This document shows positions 25,134 to 33,421 of a DNA stretch of 64,000 nucleotides, piece after piece. The position numbers and the translations under genes were made by a program. Within the stretch, counting starts at the first letter, position 1. The number at the start of each line of letters is the position of its first letter. The notes beneath the pieces were generated by a model. It made no database searches, had not been told where the DNA came from, and was given only the letters and a program-made list of their open reading frames with translations. Source of the stretch: Fusobacterium_C necrophorum_A (GTDB lineage Bacteria; Fusobacteriota; Fusobacteriia; Fusobacteriales; Fusobacteriaceae); contig NZ_SBAP01000015.1 of the NCBI RefSeq assembly GCF_004134945.1, positions 1 through 64,000 on the forward strand, given 5' to 3'.

Positions 25134-25721
25134 TTATGATTGTTTCATTTTCTTTAAAATACCTTTCATTGCCTCTTCCAAACTTTGATATTCCACCCAA
25201 GTCTCCTGTTGTAATAATTGCTCGATTTCTTTTTTGGCATAACCGAGATTTTCCAGAGCACTTGCTATATCTTCCGCCCAAGTGACAGCACTGTTCTCTT
25301 CCATTTTTTCTTCCACTCCAAAATGTTTTACTTTGGACTGAATATCTAAAATCATTTGCTGTGCTTTCTTTTCTCCCAACTTTGGAATTTTTTTTAAGCG
25401 GGCTATTTTTTCTTCCTGGATATAGGCAACAAGCTGCTCTACAGAATAAGTGGAAAGAGCTGCTAAAGCAAGACTTACTCCGATTCCTTTCACAGAAAGC
25501 AACAATTCAAACAACTTTCTTTCTTTTTCTTCCAAGAAGCCGATCAACTTATATTCTTCTTCCCGAATATGATTATAGATATAGATTCGATATTTTTCTC
25601 CAAGTTCTATCTTTTCGTACATTCGTAGGGAAATATAGACCCGATAAGCAACTCCCTGAACATCCAAAGCAAAGTATTCCGGTTTTTTATAAGACACAAT
25701 CCCTTCTAAATATTCAAACAT
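25134..25721 (-). CDS. ruvA: Holliday junction DNA helicase subunit RuvA
   Basis: 195 residues, the usual length. OB-fold start MFEYLEGIVSYKKPEYFALDVQGVAYRVY, helix-hairpin-helix region with LLSVKGIGVSLALAAL and KKIPKLGEKKAQQMILDI, and a C-terminal RuvB-binding helix domain (ASALENLGYAKKEIEQLL). It binds Holliday junctions and loads RuvB. ruvB is not next to it and ruvC lies separately at 48814. Confidence 0.96.
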   Translation of the reverse strand: MFEYLEGIVSYKKPEYFALDVQGVAYRVYISLRMYEKIELGEKYRIYIYNHIREEEYKLIGFLEEKERKLFELLLSVKGIGVSLALAALSTYSVEQLVAYIQEEKIARLKKIPKLGEKKAQQMILDIQSKVKHFGVEEKMEENSAVTWAEDIASALENLGYAKKEIEQLLQQETWVEYQSLEEAMKGILKKMKQS

Positions 25722-25729
25722 ATCCTCAC

Positions 25730-28579
25730 CTATTCTTTTCTAATTTTTTGTTTTTTCTTCAAAATTTTTGCCAAGTATTTTCCGGTGTAACTTTCTTTTC
25801 TCTTCGCAATTTCTTCCGGAGTTCCTGTCGCTAAAATTTCTCCTCCTCTAGCTCCTCCGTCTTTTCCAATATCAATAATGTAGTCTGCCGTCTTGATCAC
25901 ATCCAAGTTATGTTCAATGATTAAAACAGTATTTCCTTTTTCCACCAATCGTTGTAATACTTCCAACAATTTTTCAATGTCTTGGAAATGTAAACCGGTC
26001 GTAGGTTCATCTAAAATATAAATAGTCTTTCCTCTACTGTTTTTGGAAAGCTCGGCTGCCAACTTAATTCGTTGAGCTTCTCCTCCCGACAAAGTCGTAG
26101 CGGGCTGCCCCAATTTAATGTAATCCAAACCGACATCTACCAATACTTTTAATTTTTTTTCTAAAGAGGGAATCGTTTTGAAAAACTCATAGGCTTCAAT
26201 CACGCTCATATCCAATACTTCCGCAATATTTTTCCCTTTATAATAGACATCCAAGGTTTCTTTGTTATATCGTTTCCCCTTACATACCTCACATTCCACA
26301 TAGACATCCGCTAAAAAATTCATTTCAATCTTTAAAATCCCGGCTCCTTGACAAGCTTCACAACGCCCTCCTTTGACATTAAAAGAGAATCTCCCCTTAT
26401 CGAAGCCATGTATTTTTGCATCCTTAGTCTGAGCAAAAAGCTCCCGAATGTCATCAAAAATTTTTGTGTAGGTAGCAGGATTGGATCTCGGAGTTCTTCC
26501 AATAGGGCTTTGATCAATATTGATTACCTTTTCCAAATTTTCCAATCCCTGAATGCTTTTGTATTCCAAAGGATACAATTTTCCCTTGTTCAATTGATTG
26601 AATAAAATGGGATATAAAGTCTGATTGATTAAAGTGGATTTTCCACTTCCACTGACTCCTGTTACCACTGTCATAACTTCCAAAGGAATCTCCACATCGA
26701 TATTTTTCAAATTATTTCCGGCAGCCCCTCTTAACAATAAGCTGTCCTTCCATGTTCTTCGTGTTTCCGGAATGGCAATTTTCTTTTTTCCGCTTAGATA
26801 TTGTCCCGTCAAAGACTCCTTGTTTTTCATCACTTCCTCAGGGGTTCCATGAGCTACAATTTCTCCGCCGTACACTCCCGCTCCGGGACCGATGTCAATA
26901 ATTTCTTCCGCCTGCATCATGGTATCTTCATCATGTTCCACAACAATCAAAGTATTTCCTAAATTTCGAAGATGTGACAATGTTGCCAATAGCTTATCAT
27001 TGTCTTTTTGATGCAAACCTATACTCGGTTCATCCAAGACATACAATACTCCCGTCAATCCTGAACCGATTTGTGTTGCCAATCGAATTCTTTGAGCTTC
27101 TCCGCCGGATAATGTTTTTGTTTCCCTTGCCAAACTCAAATAATCCAAGCCGACATTTATCATAAATTGCAATCGTTCTCGAATTTCTTTCAAAATTTCC
27201 TTGGCAATTTTTTCTTGTTTTTGAGTCAAAGTCACATTCAAAAAAAATTGATAGGCTTCCGCAATGCTCATTTCTGTAATTTCAATGATATTTCTATCTG
27301 CGATAGTAACAGCTAACACTTCTTCTTTTAGACGTTTTCCATGACAGAGTTTACAAGGTTTTTCTATCATATATTTATTTTCAATTTCTTCTTTTTGACT
27401 TTCGGAAAAACTCTCCCGATATCTTCTTTCTAAGTTTGCAACCGCTCCCTCATATTCTTTTAAACCATGAAACGAATATCCGTTTCCCTCATAATCCACT
27501 TGAAATTTTCCCGCTCTCCCATAAAAAATAAGCTCTCTTTCCTCTTTGCTATACTCTTTGACGGGCTTCGTCAAATCCAAATGAAAGTGCTTTGCCATTG
27601 CCTTAAAAATTTCCCAAGTATATCCTTTTCGGCTGGCAGCTCCCGGAATGTACATTCCTCCTTCTAAAATGGATAAATTTTCATCTTCAATCAACTTATT
27701 TTCATCAATTTCCAATTTTTTTCCAATTCCCTTACATTCAGGACAAGCTCCAAAGGGAGCATTGAAAGAAAACAAACGGGGACTTAAATCGGGAATGCTT
27801 ACTTCCTCATGTTCCGGACAGGCATAATTTTCACTAAACAGAATATCTTCTTTCCCCACCTGTAAAATAATCTTTCCTTGAGAAAGTTCGGAGACAACTT
27901 CTAAAGACTGGGTCAAACGACTTATAAATTCTTTATCTTCTTTCTTCAAAGCCAATCTGTCCACGACTACCTCAATCGTATGCTTTTTATTTTTATCCAA
28001 AGAAATTTCATCTTCCACATATAAAATTTCTCCATCCACTCGCACACGAACAAAGCCTTTTTTTTGTAAGTTCAAGAAAATATTTTTATGTGTTCCTTTT
28101 TTATCCTTAATAATAGGAGCCAGGAGCATCATTTTTTCTCCCTCTTCAAATCTTTCTAAAATTGTTTCCGCAATTTCTTCCAAACTTTGTTTTTCCACTT
28201 TTCTTCCACAAACGGGACAATGTGCCGTTCCGATATGAGCAAATAATAATCTCATATAATCATAGACTTCCGTAATAGTTCCCACTGTAGAACGCGGGTT
28301 TCGATTGGTTGTTTTCTGCTCAATCGAAATCGCCGGTGCCAGACCCTCAATGCTGTCCACTTCGGGTTTGTTCATTTGCCCGATAAATTGTCTGGCATAG
28401 GAAGATAAACTTTCCACATAACGCCTTTGCCCCTCTGAATAAATGGTATCAAAGGCAAGAGAAGACTTTCCGCTTCCGCTTACTCCCGTAATGACTACAA
28501 ATTTATTTTTCGGAATTTCCAAATTTAAATTTTTTAAATTATGTTGCCTTGCTCCCTTAATTACAATTTTTTCTAACAT
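25730..28579 (-). CDS. uvrA: Excinuclease ABC subunit UvrA
   Basis: 949 residues. Two ABC modules: Walker A GVSGSGKSSLAFDT near residue 31 and GVSGSGKSTLINQT near 640; signatures LSGGEAQRIRLA and LSGGEAQRIKLA. Zinc-binding cysteine pairs are visible (CPVCGRK near 120, CPECKGIG near 278, CEACQGAG near 740). It finds bulky DNA damage with UvrB. The gene starts 17 bp after the SpoIID-like stop. Length and motifs are standard. Confidence 0.97.
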   Translation of the reverse strand: MLEKIVIKGARQHNLKNLNLEIPKNKFVVITGVSGSGKSSLAFDTIYSEGQRRYVESLSSYARQFIGQMNKPEVDSIEGLAPAISIEQKTTNRNPRSTVGTITEVYDYMRLLFAHIGTAHCPVCGRKVEKQSLEEIAETILERFEEGEKMMLLAPIIKDKKGTHKNIFLNLQKKGFVRVRVDGEILYVEDEISLDKNKKHTIEVVVDRLALKKEDKEFISRLTQSLEVVSELSQGKIILQVGKEDILFSENYACPEHEEVSIPDLSPRLFSFNAPFGACPECKGIGKKLEIDENKLIEDENLSILEGGMYIPGAASRKGYTWEIFKAMAKHFHLDLTKPVKEYSKEERELIFYGRAGKFQVDYEGNGYSFHGLKEYEGAVANLERRYRESFSESQKEEIENKYMIEKPCKLCHGKRLKEEVLAVTIADRNIIEITEMSIAEAYQFFLNVTLTQKQEKIAKEILKEIRERLQFMINVGLDYLSLARETKTLSGGEAQRIRLATQIGSGLTGVLYVLDEPSIGLHQKDNDKLLATLSHLRNLGNTLIVVEHDEDTMMQAEEIIDIGPGAGVYGGEIVAHGTPEEVMKNKESLTGQYLSGKKKIAIPETRRTWKDSLLLRGAAGNNLKNIDVEIPLEVMTVVTGVSGSGKSTLINQTLYPILFNQLNKGKLYPLEYKSIQGLENLEKVINIDQSPIGRTPRSNPATYTKIFDDIRELFAQTKDAKIHGFDKGRFSFNVKGGRCEACQGAGILKIEMNFLADVYVECEVCKGKRYNKETLDVYYKGKNIAEVLDMSVIEAYEFFKTIPSLEKKLKVLVDVGLDYIKLGQPATTLSGGEAQRIKLAAELSKNSRGKTIYILDEPTTGLHFQDIEKLLEVLQRLVEKGNTVLIIEHNLDVIKTADYIIDIGKDGGARGGEILATGTPEEIAKRKESYTGKYLAKILKKKQKIRKE

Positions 28580-28596
28580 TTCTACTCCATTCTAGC

Positions 28597-30123
28597 TTAC
28601 CATATGCGATGAGCGGCTTCCGTAAATCCTGCAGAAGTGGAAGAATATTTCGCGTCAATAGGAACTCCTTGATAGACCAAAATTTCTCCTTTTGTTGCTT
28701 CAATCGCTCGATTTGCATCTTCATTTTCCACTTGATTATTATACACTTGACTTTCCGTTGTGTCCTTTACATGAAATCCGAATGCCGCATATCTTCCTTT
28801 TAAAAAATCGCTGATGGCATAAGTTCTAGCCGCTACAGCTTGTACTTTCAAGGCTTCCACTCCGAAACTTCTCGGCATTTCACTTGGAACCACCTGTTTC
28901 AAATAATCTTCCATATCAACAACACTAATCATATGTAAAACATTTCCCCTAGGAACAAACTGAATTTTTCCACGATATCTGGGATTGCTCGTATGAGCTT
29001 TTCTGAGATTTTTAACCAAAAGATAGTATCCTCCACCATCCACAAAAAATTTCTTGTCTGTCCAAAATTCTTTTACTTTCGTTTTCACATACAATCGTCC
29101 CGCTTTTGGAGTAATTCGAATTTCCGTATTCGGATCAAACGTATAGTCAAAGCTTTCATCTTCGCCATATACTCGCAATTTTCCGCCTCCCGTGATAAAA
29201 ATTTGACCATGTTCCAAACTTCCATTCGGCTTTGTTAGTCCTACCTTAATATTTCGTTCGACTCCGGCAACCGTATCCATATCTACCAAACTTGCATTGG
29301 TATAGTAATGGTTTAAAATGTCTTTGTAGGAGAAACCATAATTTGTCGCCAAATCTCCTGCTCCATATTGAATCATTCCGCTTCCATGCCCAAAACCGCC
29401 ACCATAAATATCGACTGAAAACATTCCAATCTCAAAAACCAAAGACGCCGAAGGAAGCAAAGGACTTCCATCTGCAATCGCGGTTTTGCTATAATCGGAA
29501 CTTCCTCCTCTTGCTCCAAACACTTTTCCATTGGTTGCCAACAATCTACGAATATTATATTCCTTTGTAATCAAATAACTTCCCTTGGATGTTTCTACCA
29601 ATAAATGAGTAATTACTCCAGAGGCTCCACGTGATAACACTTTCATATCCTTTACCGAACCGACATCCGAAATTGTTTGATTATTCAACCACACTCCGTC
29701 TTTTAACACAAAGACATTCTTTCTTCCTCTTGCTGAAATTTGAGGAATTCTCTGTGCTATTTTTTGAAAAAGGGAACTTTTGGAAATACTTGTTTTCCAT
29801 CTCCAATACATGGAATTGGAACCATACCCCTCTATCTTTAAATTTTTAAAAAATTGACTTGCTTTTTTTTCATCATAGGTTTCAAAAAAATCTTGATTTT
29901 TCGTGTCATTGACCGGTTGTAAATAAGGTACTTCCTTTCCAAAATTGTTTTCGACTTTCGGATAGTCTTTTCCATTCAAAAGACTGTAAGCATTATCCAT
30001 AGGTTTTATATTTCTACGTTGAATAGCTTTAAAAGTATCCGCCTTTTCTCTGATATTTCCGCCGGAACATGCTACAAACAATAAAGTCAAACAACAAAAC
30101 GTGACTATTTTAGTTATCTTCAA
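28597..30123 (-). CDS. SpoIID/LytB-domain lipoprotein
   Basis: 508 residues from TTG 30123, which overlaps the kdsB stop and has AAAGGGG upstream. The signal MKITKIVTFCCLTLLFVACSGG has lipobox LFVAC. The C-terminal half carries the SpoIID domain (VVDMEDYLKQVVPSEMP, LKVQAVAARTYAISDF, YSSTSAGFTE), known from sporulation peptidoglycan hydrolases and amidase enhancers. A GHGSGMIQYGA segment in the middle is part of the same domain. In a non-sporulating Gram-negative it presumably acts on envelope peptidoglycan; that is inference. Confidence 0.87.
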   Translation of the reverse strand: MKITKIVTFCCLTLLFVACSGGNIREKADTFKAIQRRNIKPMDNAYSLLNGKDYPKVENNFGKEVPYLQPVNDTKNQDFFETYDEKKASQFFKNLKIEGYGSNSMYWRWKTSISKSSLFQKIAQRIPQISARGRKNVFVLKDGVWLNNQTISDVGSVKDMKVLSRGASGVITHLLVETSKGSYLITKEYNIRRLLATNGKVFGARGGSSDYSKTAIADGSPLLPSASLVFEIGMFSVDIYGGGFGHGSGMIQYGAGDLATNYGFSYKDILNHYYTNASLVDMDTVAGVERNIKVGLTKPNGSLEHGQIFITGGGKLRVYGEDESFDYTFDPNTEIRITPKAGRLYVKTKVKEFWTDKKFFVDGGGYYLLVKNLRKAHTSNPRYRGKIQFVPRGNVLHMISVVDMEDYLKQVVPSEMPRSFGVEALKVQAVAARTYAISDFLKGRYAAFGFHVKDTTESQVYNNQVENEDANRAIEATKGEILVYQGVPIDAKYSSTSAGFTEAAHRIW

Positions 30124-30853
30124 TTGTAATTCCCCTTTCCTGTATCCATTGACATACCTTTTCCAAATCTTCTTGGGTATCTACTCCTACACTTTGATAC
30201 GGAGTTTCCAACACTTTAATTTTATATCCGTTTTCTAAGACCCTTAATTGCTCCAGAGATTCTGAAGTTTCCAAAGTTGTCGGCTCCATTGCCGCATATT
30301 CCAATACGAAATCTCTGGTATATCCATAAATTCCAATATGCTTGTAATATAAGGATAAATCTTCCTTTCTAGGATACGGAAGAACACTTCTTGAAAAATA
30401 AAGAGCGTAATCTTTTTTATCCGTCACGACTTTTACCTGATTCGGATTTTTAATATCTTCCCATGTTTGCAATTTATGCTTCAAGGTACACATACATAAA
30501 CTTTCCTTTTGAAAAGCCTCTATTATCATATCAATCATTTGAGCTTCTATGAGAGGTTCATCTCCCTGTATATTGATAATCACATCATAATCCGTCATTT
30601 TTTGACAAACTTCCGCAATTCTTGAGGTTCCATTCGGGTGTTTTGAAGAAGTCATCATGGCTTTTCCGCCAAATGCTTCCACTTCTTTAAAAATTCTATC
30701 ATCATCCGTTGCTACGATGATATCATCCAATTTCGTATTTTGACATCGTCGATACACCCATTCTATCATACTATGTCCGCAAATATCCTTTAACGGCTTC
30801 CCTTCCAAACGGGTAGAAGCATATCTTGCCGGAATCACTCCTAAAAACTTCAT
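30110..30853 (-). CDS. kdsB: CMP-Kdo synthetase (3-deoxy-manno-octulosonate cytidylyltransferase)
   Basis: 247 residues from ATG 30853 (GGGAGG upstream). The open frame continues to 31084 but that stretch is non-coding in character. MKFLGVIPARYASTRLEGKPL, the IINIQGDEPLI segment and the C-terminal SVGVDTQEDLEKV are typical KdsB features. The enzyme activates Kdo for lipid A/LPS core synthesis, so the cell makes Kdo-containing LPS. First gene of a ten-gene minus-strand operon, overlapping the SpoIID-like gene by 14 bp. Confidence 0.96.
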   Translation of the reverse strand: MKFLGVIPARYASTRLEGKPLKDICGHSMIEWVYRRCQNTKLDDIIVATDDDRIFKEVEAFGGKAMMTSSKHPNGTSRIAEVCQKMTDYDVIINIQGDEPLIEAQMIDMIIEAFQKESLCMCTLKHKLQTWEDIKNPNQVKVVTDKKDYALYFSRSVLPYPRKEDLSLYYKHIGIYGYTRDFVLEYAAMEPTTLETSESLEQLRVLENGYKIKVLETPYQSVGVDTQEDLEKVCQWIQERGITIEDN

Positions 30854-30887
30854 GATAACCTCCCATAGTTCATAAATTTTCCAATAT

Positions 30888-30916
30888 ATTATAACATATT
30901 TCAAAAAAATCACAAA
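30888..30916 (-). promoter_or_regulatory. kdsB operon promoter
   Basis: Extended -10 TGTTATAAT on the minus strand (hexamer 30893-30888); the -35 region (TTTGTG, 30916-30911) is poor. Leader about 30 nt. Confidence 0.55.
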
Positions 30917-31111
30917 CAAGCTTATCCAACTCCGGCAGCTGCTATTCCAAATTGTTTTGATTCTGTACCTTCCTACAAAAGATAAGGACATTTTTTTACT
31001 TCCATGACAGAATAAATAAAAGTAATTTTTCCGTTCACACTTCTTTGGACGAAGACAGCAACAAATACTTTTCCCGGTTTTCAATCTTTGAAAAAATATC
31101 TCCTGAAAAAC

Positions 31112-31145
31112 AAAAATTGCAAGGTTTTACTTCCTTGCAATTTTT
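31112..31145. terminator. Terminator after xpt
   Basis: Perfect 13-bp stem (31112-31124 with 31133-31145), 8-nt loop, stem ends in A/T runs, so it works on the minus strand after the xpt stop at 31160. Confidence 0.85.
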
Positions 31146-31159
31146 ATCTATAAACTTTT

Positions 31160-31726
31160 TTACCTTGTAATGATATTTCCACCTTGTAAAGAGTCAATAA
31201 TCGCTAAAGATTCCACATGCAGTCCTTTTTCCCGAAGTATTTTTCCTCCTTCTTGGAAGCCTTTTTCAATAGCGATTCCCACTCCCACCACTTCAGCTCC
31301 CGCCTGTTCACATAAACTTTTCAGACCCAAAATAGCATTCCCCAAAGCCAGGAAATCATCAATAATCAAAATCTTATCTCCCTTTTGTATGAATTCTTTG
31401 GCAACAGTAATGTTGTATTCTTTGTTTTTAGTAAAAGAAAAGACGGTTGCATTATAGGACTCCGACATCGTAGACGGTTTATTCTTTTTTGCAAATACCA
31501 TGGGAACTTGGAAAGCAAAGGCAGTAGTGATCCCCACAGCGATTCCCGAAGCTTCAATGGTTAAAATTTTAGTAATCTCTTTTCCCTCAAATCTTGCCTT
31601 AAATTCTTTTCCGACTTCCATCATAAGATAAGGATCAATTTGGTGATTTAAAAAACTATCCACTTTCAAAATTTTGTCACCAATAGCAACTCCATACTGT
31701 TGTATATATTCTTTCATCAATTTCAT
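31160..31726 (-). CDS. xpt: Xanthine phosphoribosyltransferase
   Basis: 188 residues from ATG 31726 (AGAGGAAAG before it); the open frame to 31765 would overlap pbuX. The PRPP-binding motif is KILIIDDFLALGNAI near residue 123, and the start MKLMKEYIQQYGV and KVDSFLNHQIDP are typical of Xpt. It salvages xanthine to XMP. Cotranscribed with the permease gene just upstream, and governed by the guanine riboswitch at 33136-33198. Confidence 0.94.
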   Translation of the reverse strand: MKLMKEYIQQYGVAIGDKILKVDSFLNHQIDPYLMMEVGKEFKARFEGKEITKILTIEASGIAVGITTAFAFQVPMVFAKKNKPSTMSESYNATVFSFTKNKEYNITVAKEFIQKGDKILIIDDFLALGNAILGLKSLCEQAGAEVVGVGIAIEKGFQEGGKILREKGLHVESLAIIDSLQGGNIITR

Positions 31727-31742
31727 ATCTTTCCTCTTTTCT

Positions 31743-33050
31743 CTACTCAAATATTTTTTCGTCATGTGGCAATAGAATGTTTAAAATAATAGCAATTCCT
31801 CCGGAAATTACAATTCCGGAACCTCCAAATAATAATTTTAAACTTTCCGGGAAATGAGTTAAAGCATCGGGAACAGAGCCTAATCCATATCCCAAGCCCA
31901 AAGATACTGCCACAATAACCGCATTTCTTCCTGTTAATTTTTCTTTGGTCAGCAAGTTGATTCCGCTAATGGAAATCATTGCAAAAATCATAACCAAACT
32001 TCCTCCAATGACGCTTGGCGGAATGACTGTCAACAAAGCTCCCACTTTTGGAAAAAAAGCTCCTATCATCAAAATAACAGCTCCCAACCCGACAACATAA
32101 CGACTCATAACCTTAGTCATAGTAATAATTCCGGTATTTTGACTGAAAGATGTCGTTGGTAAAATACCAAAAATAGAGGCTATGGAAGCTCCAATTCCAT
32201 CCGACACAATTCCTCCCGACAATTCTTTATCCGTTAATTCCCGATTCGCTCCTCCCATTGTCACACTGGACATATCTCCCAGTGTTTCTACAGCGGACAC
32301 CACAAATAATAACATCATTGCTAAAATAGCATCTGATTTAAATATAAATCCGTAACGGAAGGGCATCGGAAGATTTAAATATCCTGCTTGAGCAACCGTG
32401 GACAAATCCACCTTCCCCAACAGCAAGGTCAAAACAAATCCAATCATGGTTCCTATAAAAATAGCTCCTGTGCTCCAAATTCCTTTTGCAAATTGTTTGA
32501 ATAGAATGATAACGATCAAAACAAAACAACCGATGGCTAAGTTTTCAAACGAACCGAAATCAGCAGCTCCAAATCCTCCTGCAAGGCTTGCTATCCCAAC
32601 CGGAAGTAAAGAAAGTCCTATAGATAACACAATCACTCCTGTTACCACGGAAGGAAAAAATCGACGAACCTTTTGGATAAAAAGCCCTAAAACCGCTTCA
32701 AAAATTCCCCCAATCAAAGCAGCTCCCAATACTGCCTCATAGCCATAATTATTTCCAATGGTAATGGCTAAAGGAACAAAAGTAAAATTGGATCCGACTA
32801 CAATCGGCAATCTTGCTCCCACCGGTCCAACACGATAGGTTTGAATAAAAGTGTTCAAACCTGCAACCAACATGGAAGCTTGAATTAAAATAGCAATTTC
32901 TTCTGCCGGTAAATGCAAAGCTCCCCCTACAATCATAATGGGTGTGATATTCGCTACGAACATTGCTAAAATATGTTGCAATCCTAAAGGAAGTGCTTCT
33001 CGAAATGCTGGTATTCCATCAATATCATATGGCGACTTGTTTCTTGTCAT
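31743..33050 (-). CDS. pbuX: Xanthine permease (NCS2 family)
   Basis: 435-residue inner-membrane nucleobase:cation symporter with about 14 hydrophobic segments. GLQHILAMFVANITP at the start and the QNTGIITMTKVMSRYV segment are NCS2 hallmarks. The combination with xpt under a guanine riboswitch points to xanthine, possibly guanine, rather than uracil. AAGGAGGAG precedes ATG 33050. Confidence 0.92.
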   Translation of the reverse strand: MTRNKSPYDIDGIPAFREALPLGLQHILAMFVANITPIMIVGGALHLPAEEIAILIQASMLVAGLNTFIQTYRVGPVGARLPIVVGSNFTFVPLAITIGNNYGYEAVLGAALIGGIFEAVLGLFIQKVRRFFPSVVTGVIVLSIGLSLLPVGIASLAGGFGAADFGSFENLAIGCFVLIVIILFKQFAKGIWSTGAIFIGTMIGFVLTLLLGKVDLSTVAQAGYLNLPMPFRYGFIFKSDAILAMMLLFVVSAVETLGDMSSVTMGGANRELTDKELSGGIVSDGIGASIASIFGILPTTSFSQNTGIITMTKVMSRYVVGLGAVILMIGAFFPKVGALLTVIPPSVIGGSLVMIFAMISISGINLLTKEKLTGRNAVIVAVSLGLGYGLGSVPDALTHFPESLKLLFGGSGIVISGGIAIILNILLPHDEKIFE

Positions 33051-33084
33051 ACTGAAATCTCCTCCTTAAAAAAATTAAAATAAC

Positions 33085-33122
33085 AAAAAAAGACTAATCC
33101 TAAATATGCTAAAAAACTAGTC
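33085..33122 (-). terminator. Riboswitch expression-platform terminator
   Basis: On the minus strand GACTAGTTTT (from 33122) pairs, with G-U wobbles, with the segment ending TTAGTC at 33092, followed by seven T. It lies between aptamer and the pbuX start, so guanine binding should cause early termination. Confidence 0.75.
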
Positions 33123-33135
33123 GCGAAAAAAATCA

Positions 33136-33198
33136 CTCGTAGCAGTCCATTTAAGGTAAACCGTAGAAACTTCTGCCCATATCGCAGAGATATACGAG
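33136..33198 (-). ncRNA. Guanine-type purine riboswitch aptamer
   Basis: Read on the minus strand: P1 CTCGTA/TACGAG (33198-33193 with 33141-33136), P2 TCTGC/GCAGA closing loop GATATGG, the invariant junction AGTTTCTAC, P3 with loop CCTTAAA, and the 3' junction GACT. The junction residue before the P1 3' arm is C (GAC rather than GAT), which in this family specifies guanine/hypoxanthine rather than adenine. Placement ahead of pbuX-xpt is the classical one. Confidence 0.95.
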
Positions 33199-33207
33199 AT
33201 ATTTAGT

Positions 33208-33238
33208 ATTATATTTTTTGAATAAGGATATTCTACAA
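33208..33238 (-). promoter_or_regulatory. Promoter of the pbuX-xpt riboswitch transcript
   Basis: TATAAT on minus (33213-33208) with TTGTAG (33238-33233) 19 nt upstream; the long spacer makes the -35 doubtful. The aptamer begins about 10 nt after the -10. Confidence 0.6.
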
Positions 33239-33332
33239 TAATTTTACACTTTTTTCCAGTCTTTTTGAAAAAATATTTCAAATTCTTTTTTCTTGGAATT
33301 TTCTTATTCCAATCTTTTCCCCGACCGTCCGC

Positions 33333-33361
33333 TTGCTACTTTTGTCTTCTCTTGCTATAAT
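33333..33361 (+). promoter_or_regulatory. Promoter of the antiporter gene
   Basis: TTGCTA (33333-33338), 17-nt spacer, TATAAT (33356-33361) preceded by TGC (extended -10). Predicted start about 33368. Confidence 0.8.
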
Positions 33362-33372
33362 AGAAGAAAAAG

Positions 33373-33414
33373 ATTTAGGTTCCCCTGATCAACCTAAATA
33401 TTACATAAGGAGGG
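33373..33414 (+). promoter_or_regulatory. 5'-terminal leader hairpin with anti-Shine-Dalgarno loop
   Basis: ATTTAGGTT (33373-33381) pairs perfectly with AACCTAAAT (33391-33399). The 9-nt loop CCCCTGATC contains CCCT (33383-33386), complementary to AGGG within the Shine-Dalgarno AGGAGGG (33408-33414), so an H-type pseudoknot could hide the ribosome-binding site. The stem begins about 5 nt after the predicted transcription start. Ligand, if any, is unknown. Confidence 0.55.
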
Positions 33415-33421
33415 ATAACAT

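Larger units (their letters stand above)
30854..31159. other. Intergenic region, 306 bp
   Basis: It contains the kdsB promoter (TATAAT on minus at 30893-30888, preceded by TGT as an extended -10) and the xpt terminator at 31112-31145. The middle 200 bp carries no recognisable gene; an open minus-strand frame there lacks any family resemblance. Confidence 0.5.
33051..33421. other. Divergent control region pbuX/antiporter, 371 bp
   Basis: No gene. It holds, on the minus strand, promoter, guanine aptamer and terminator of pbuX-xpt (33085-33238) and, on the plus strand, promoter and hairpin leader of the antiporter gene (33333-33414). The ~90 bp between 33240 and 33330 are featureless. Confidence 0.7.

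Noticed and set aside
30854..31084. In-frame N-terminal extension of kdsB (77 codons)
   Set aside because: ATG 30853 begins exactly at the conserved MKFLGVIPARYAS start with a good ribosome-binding site, and the promoter lies inside the extension.
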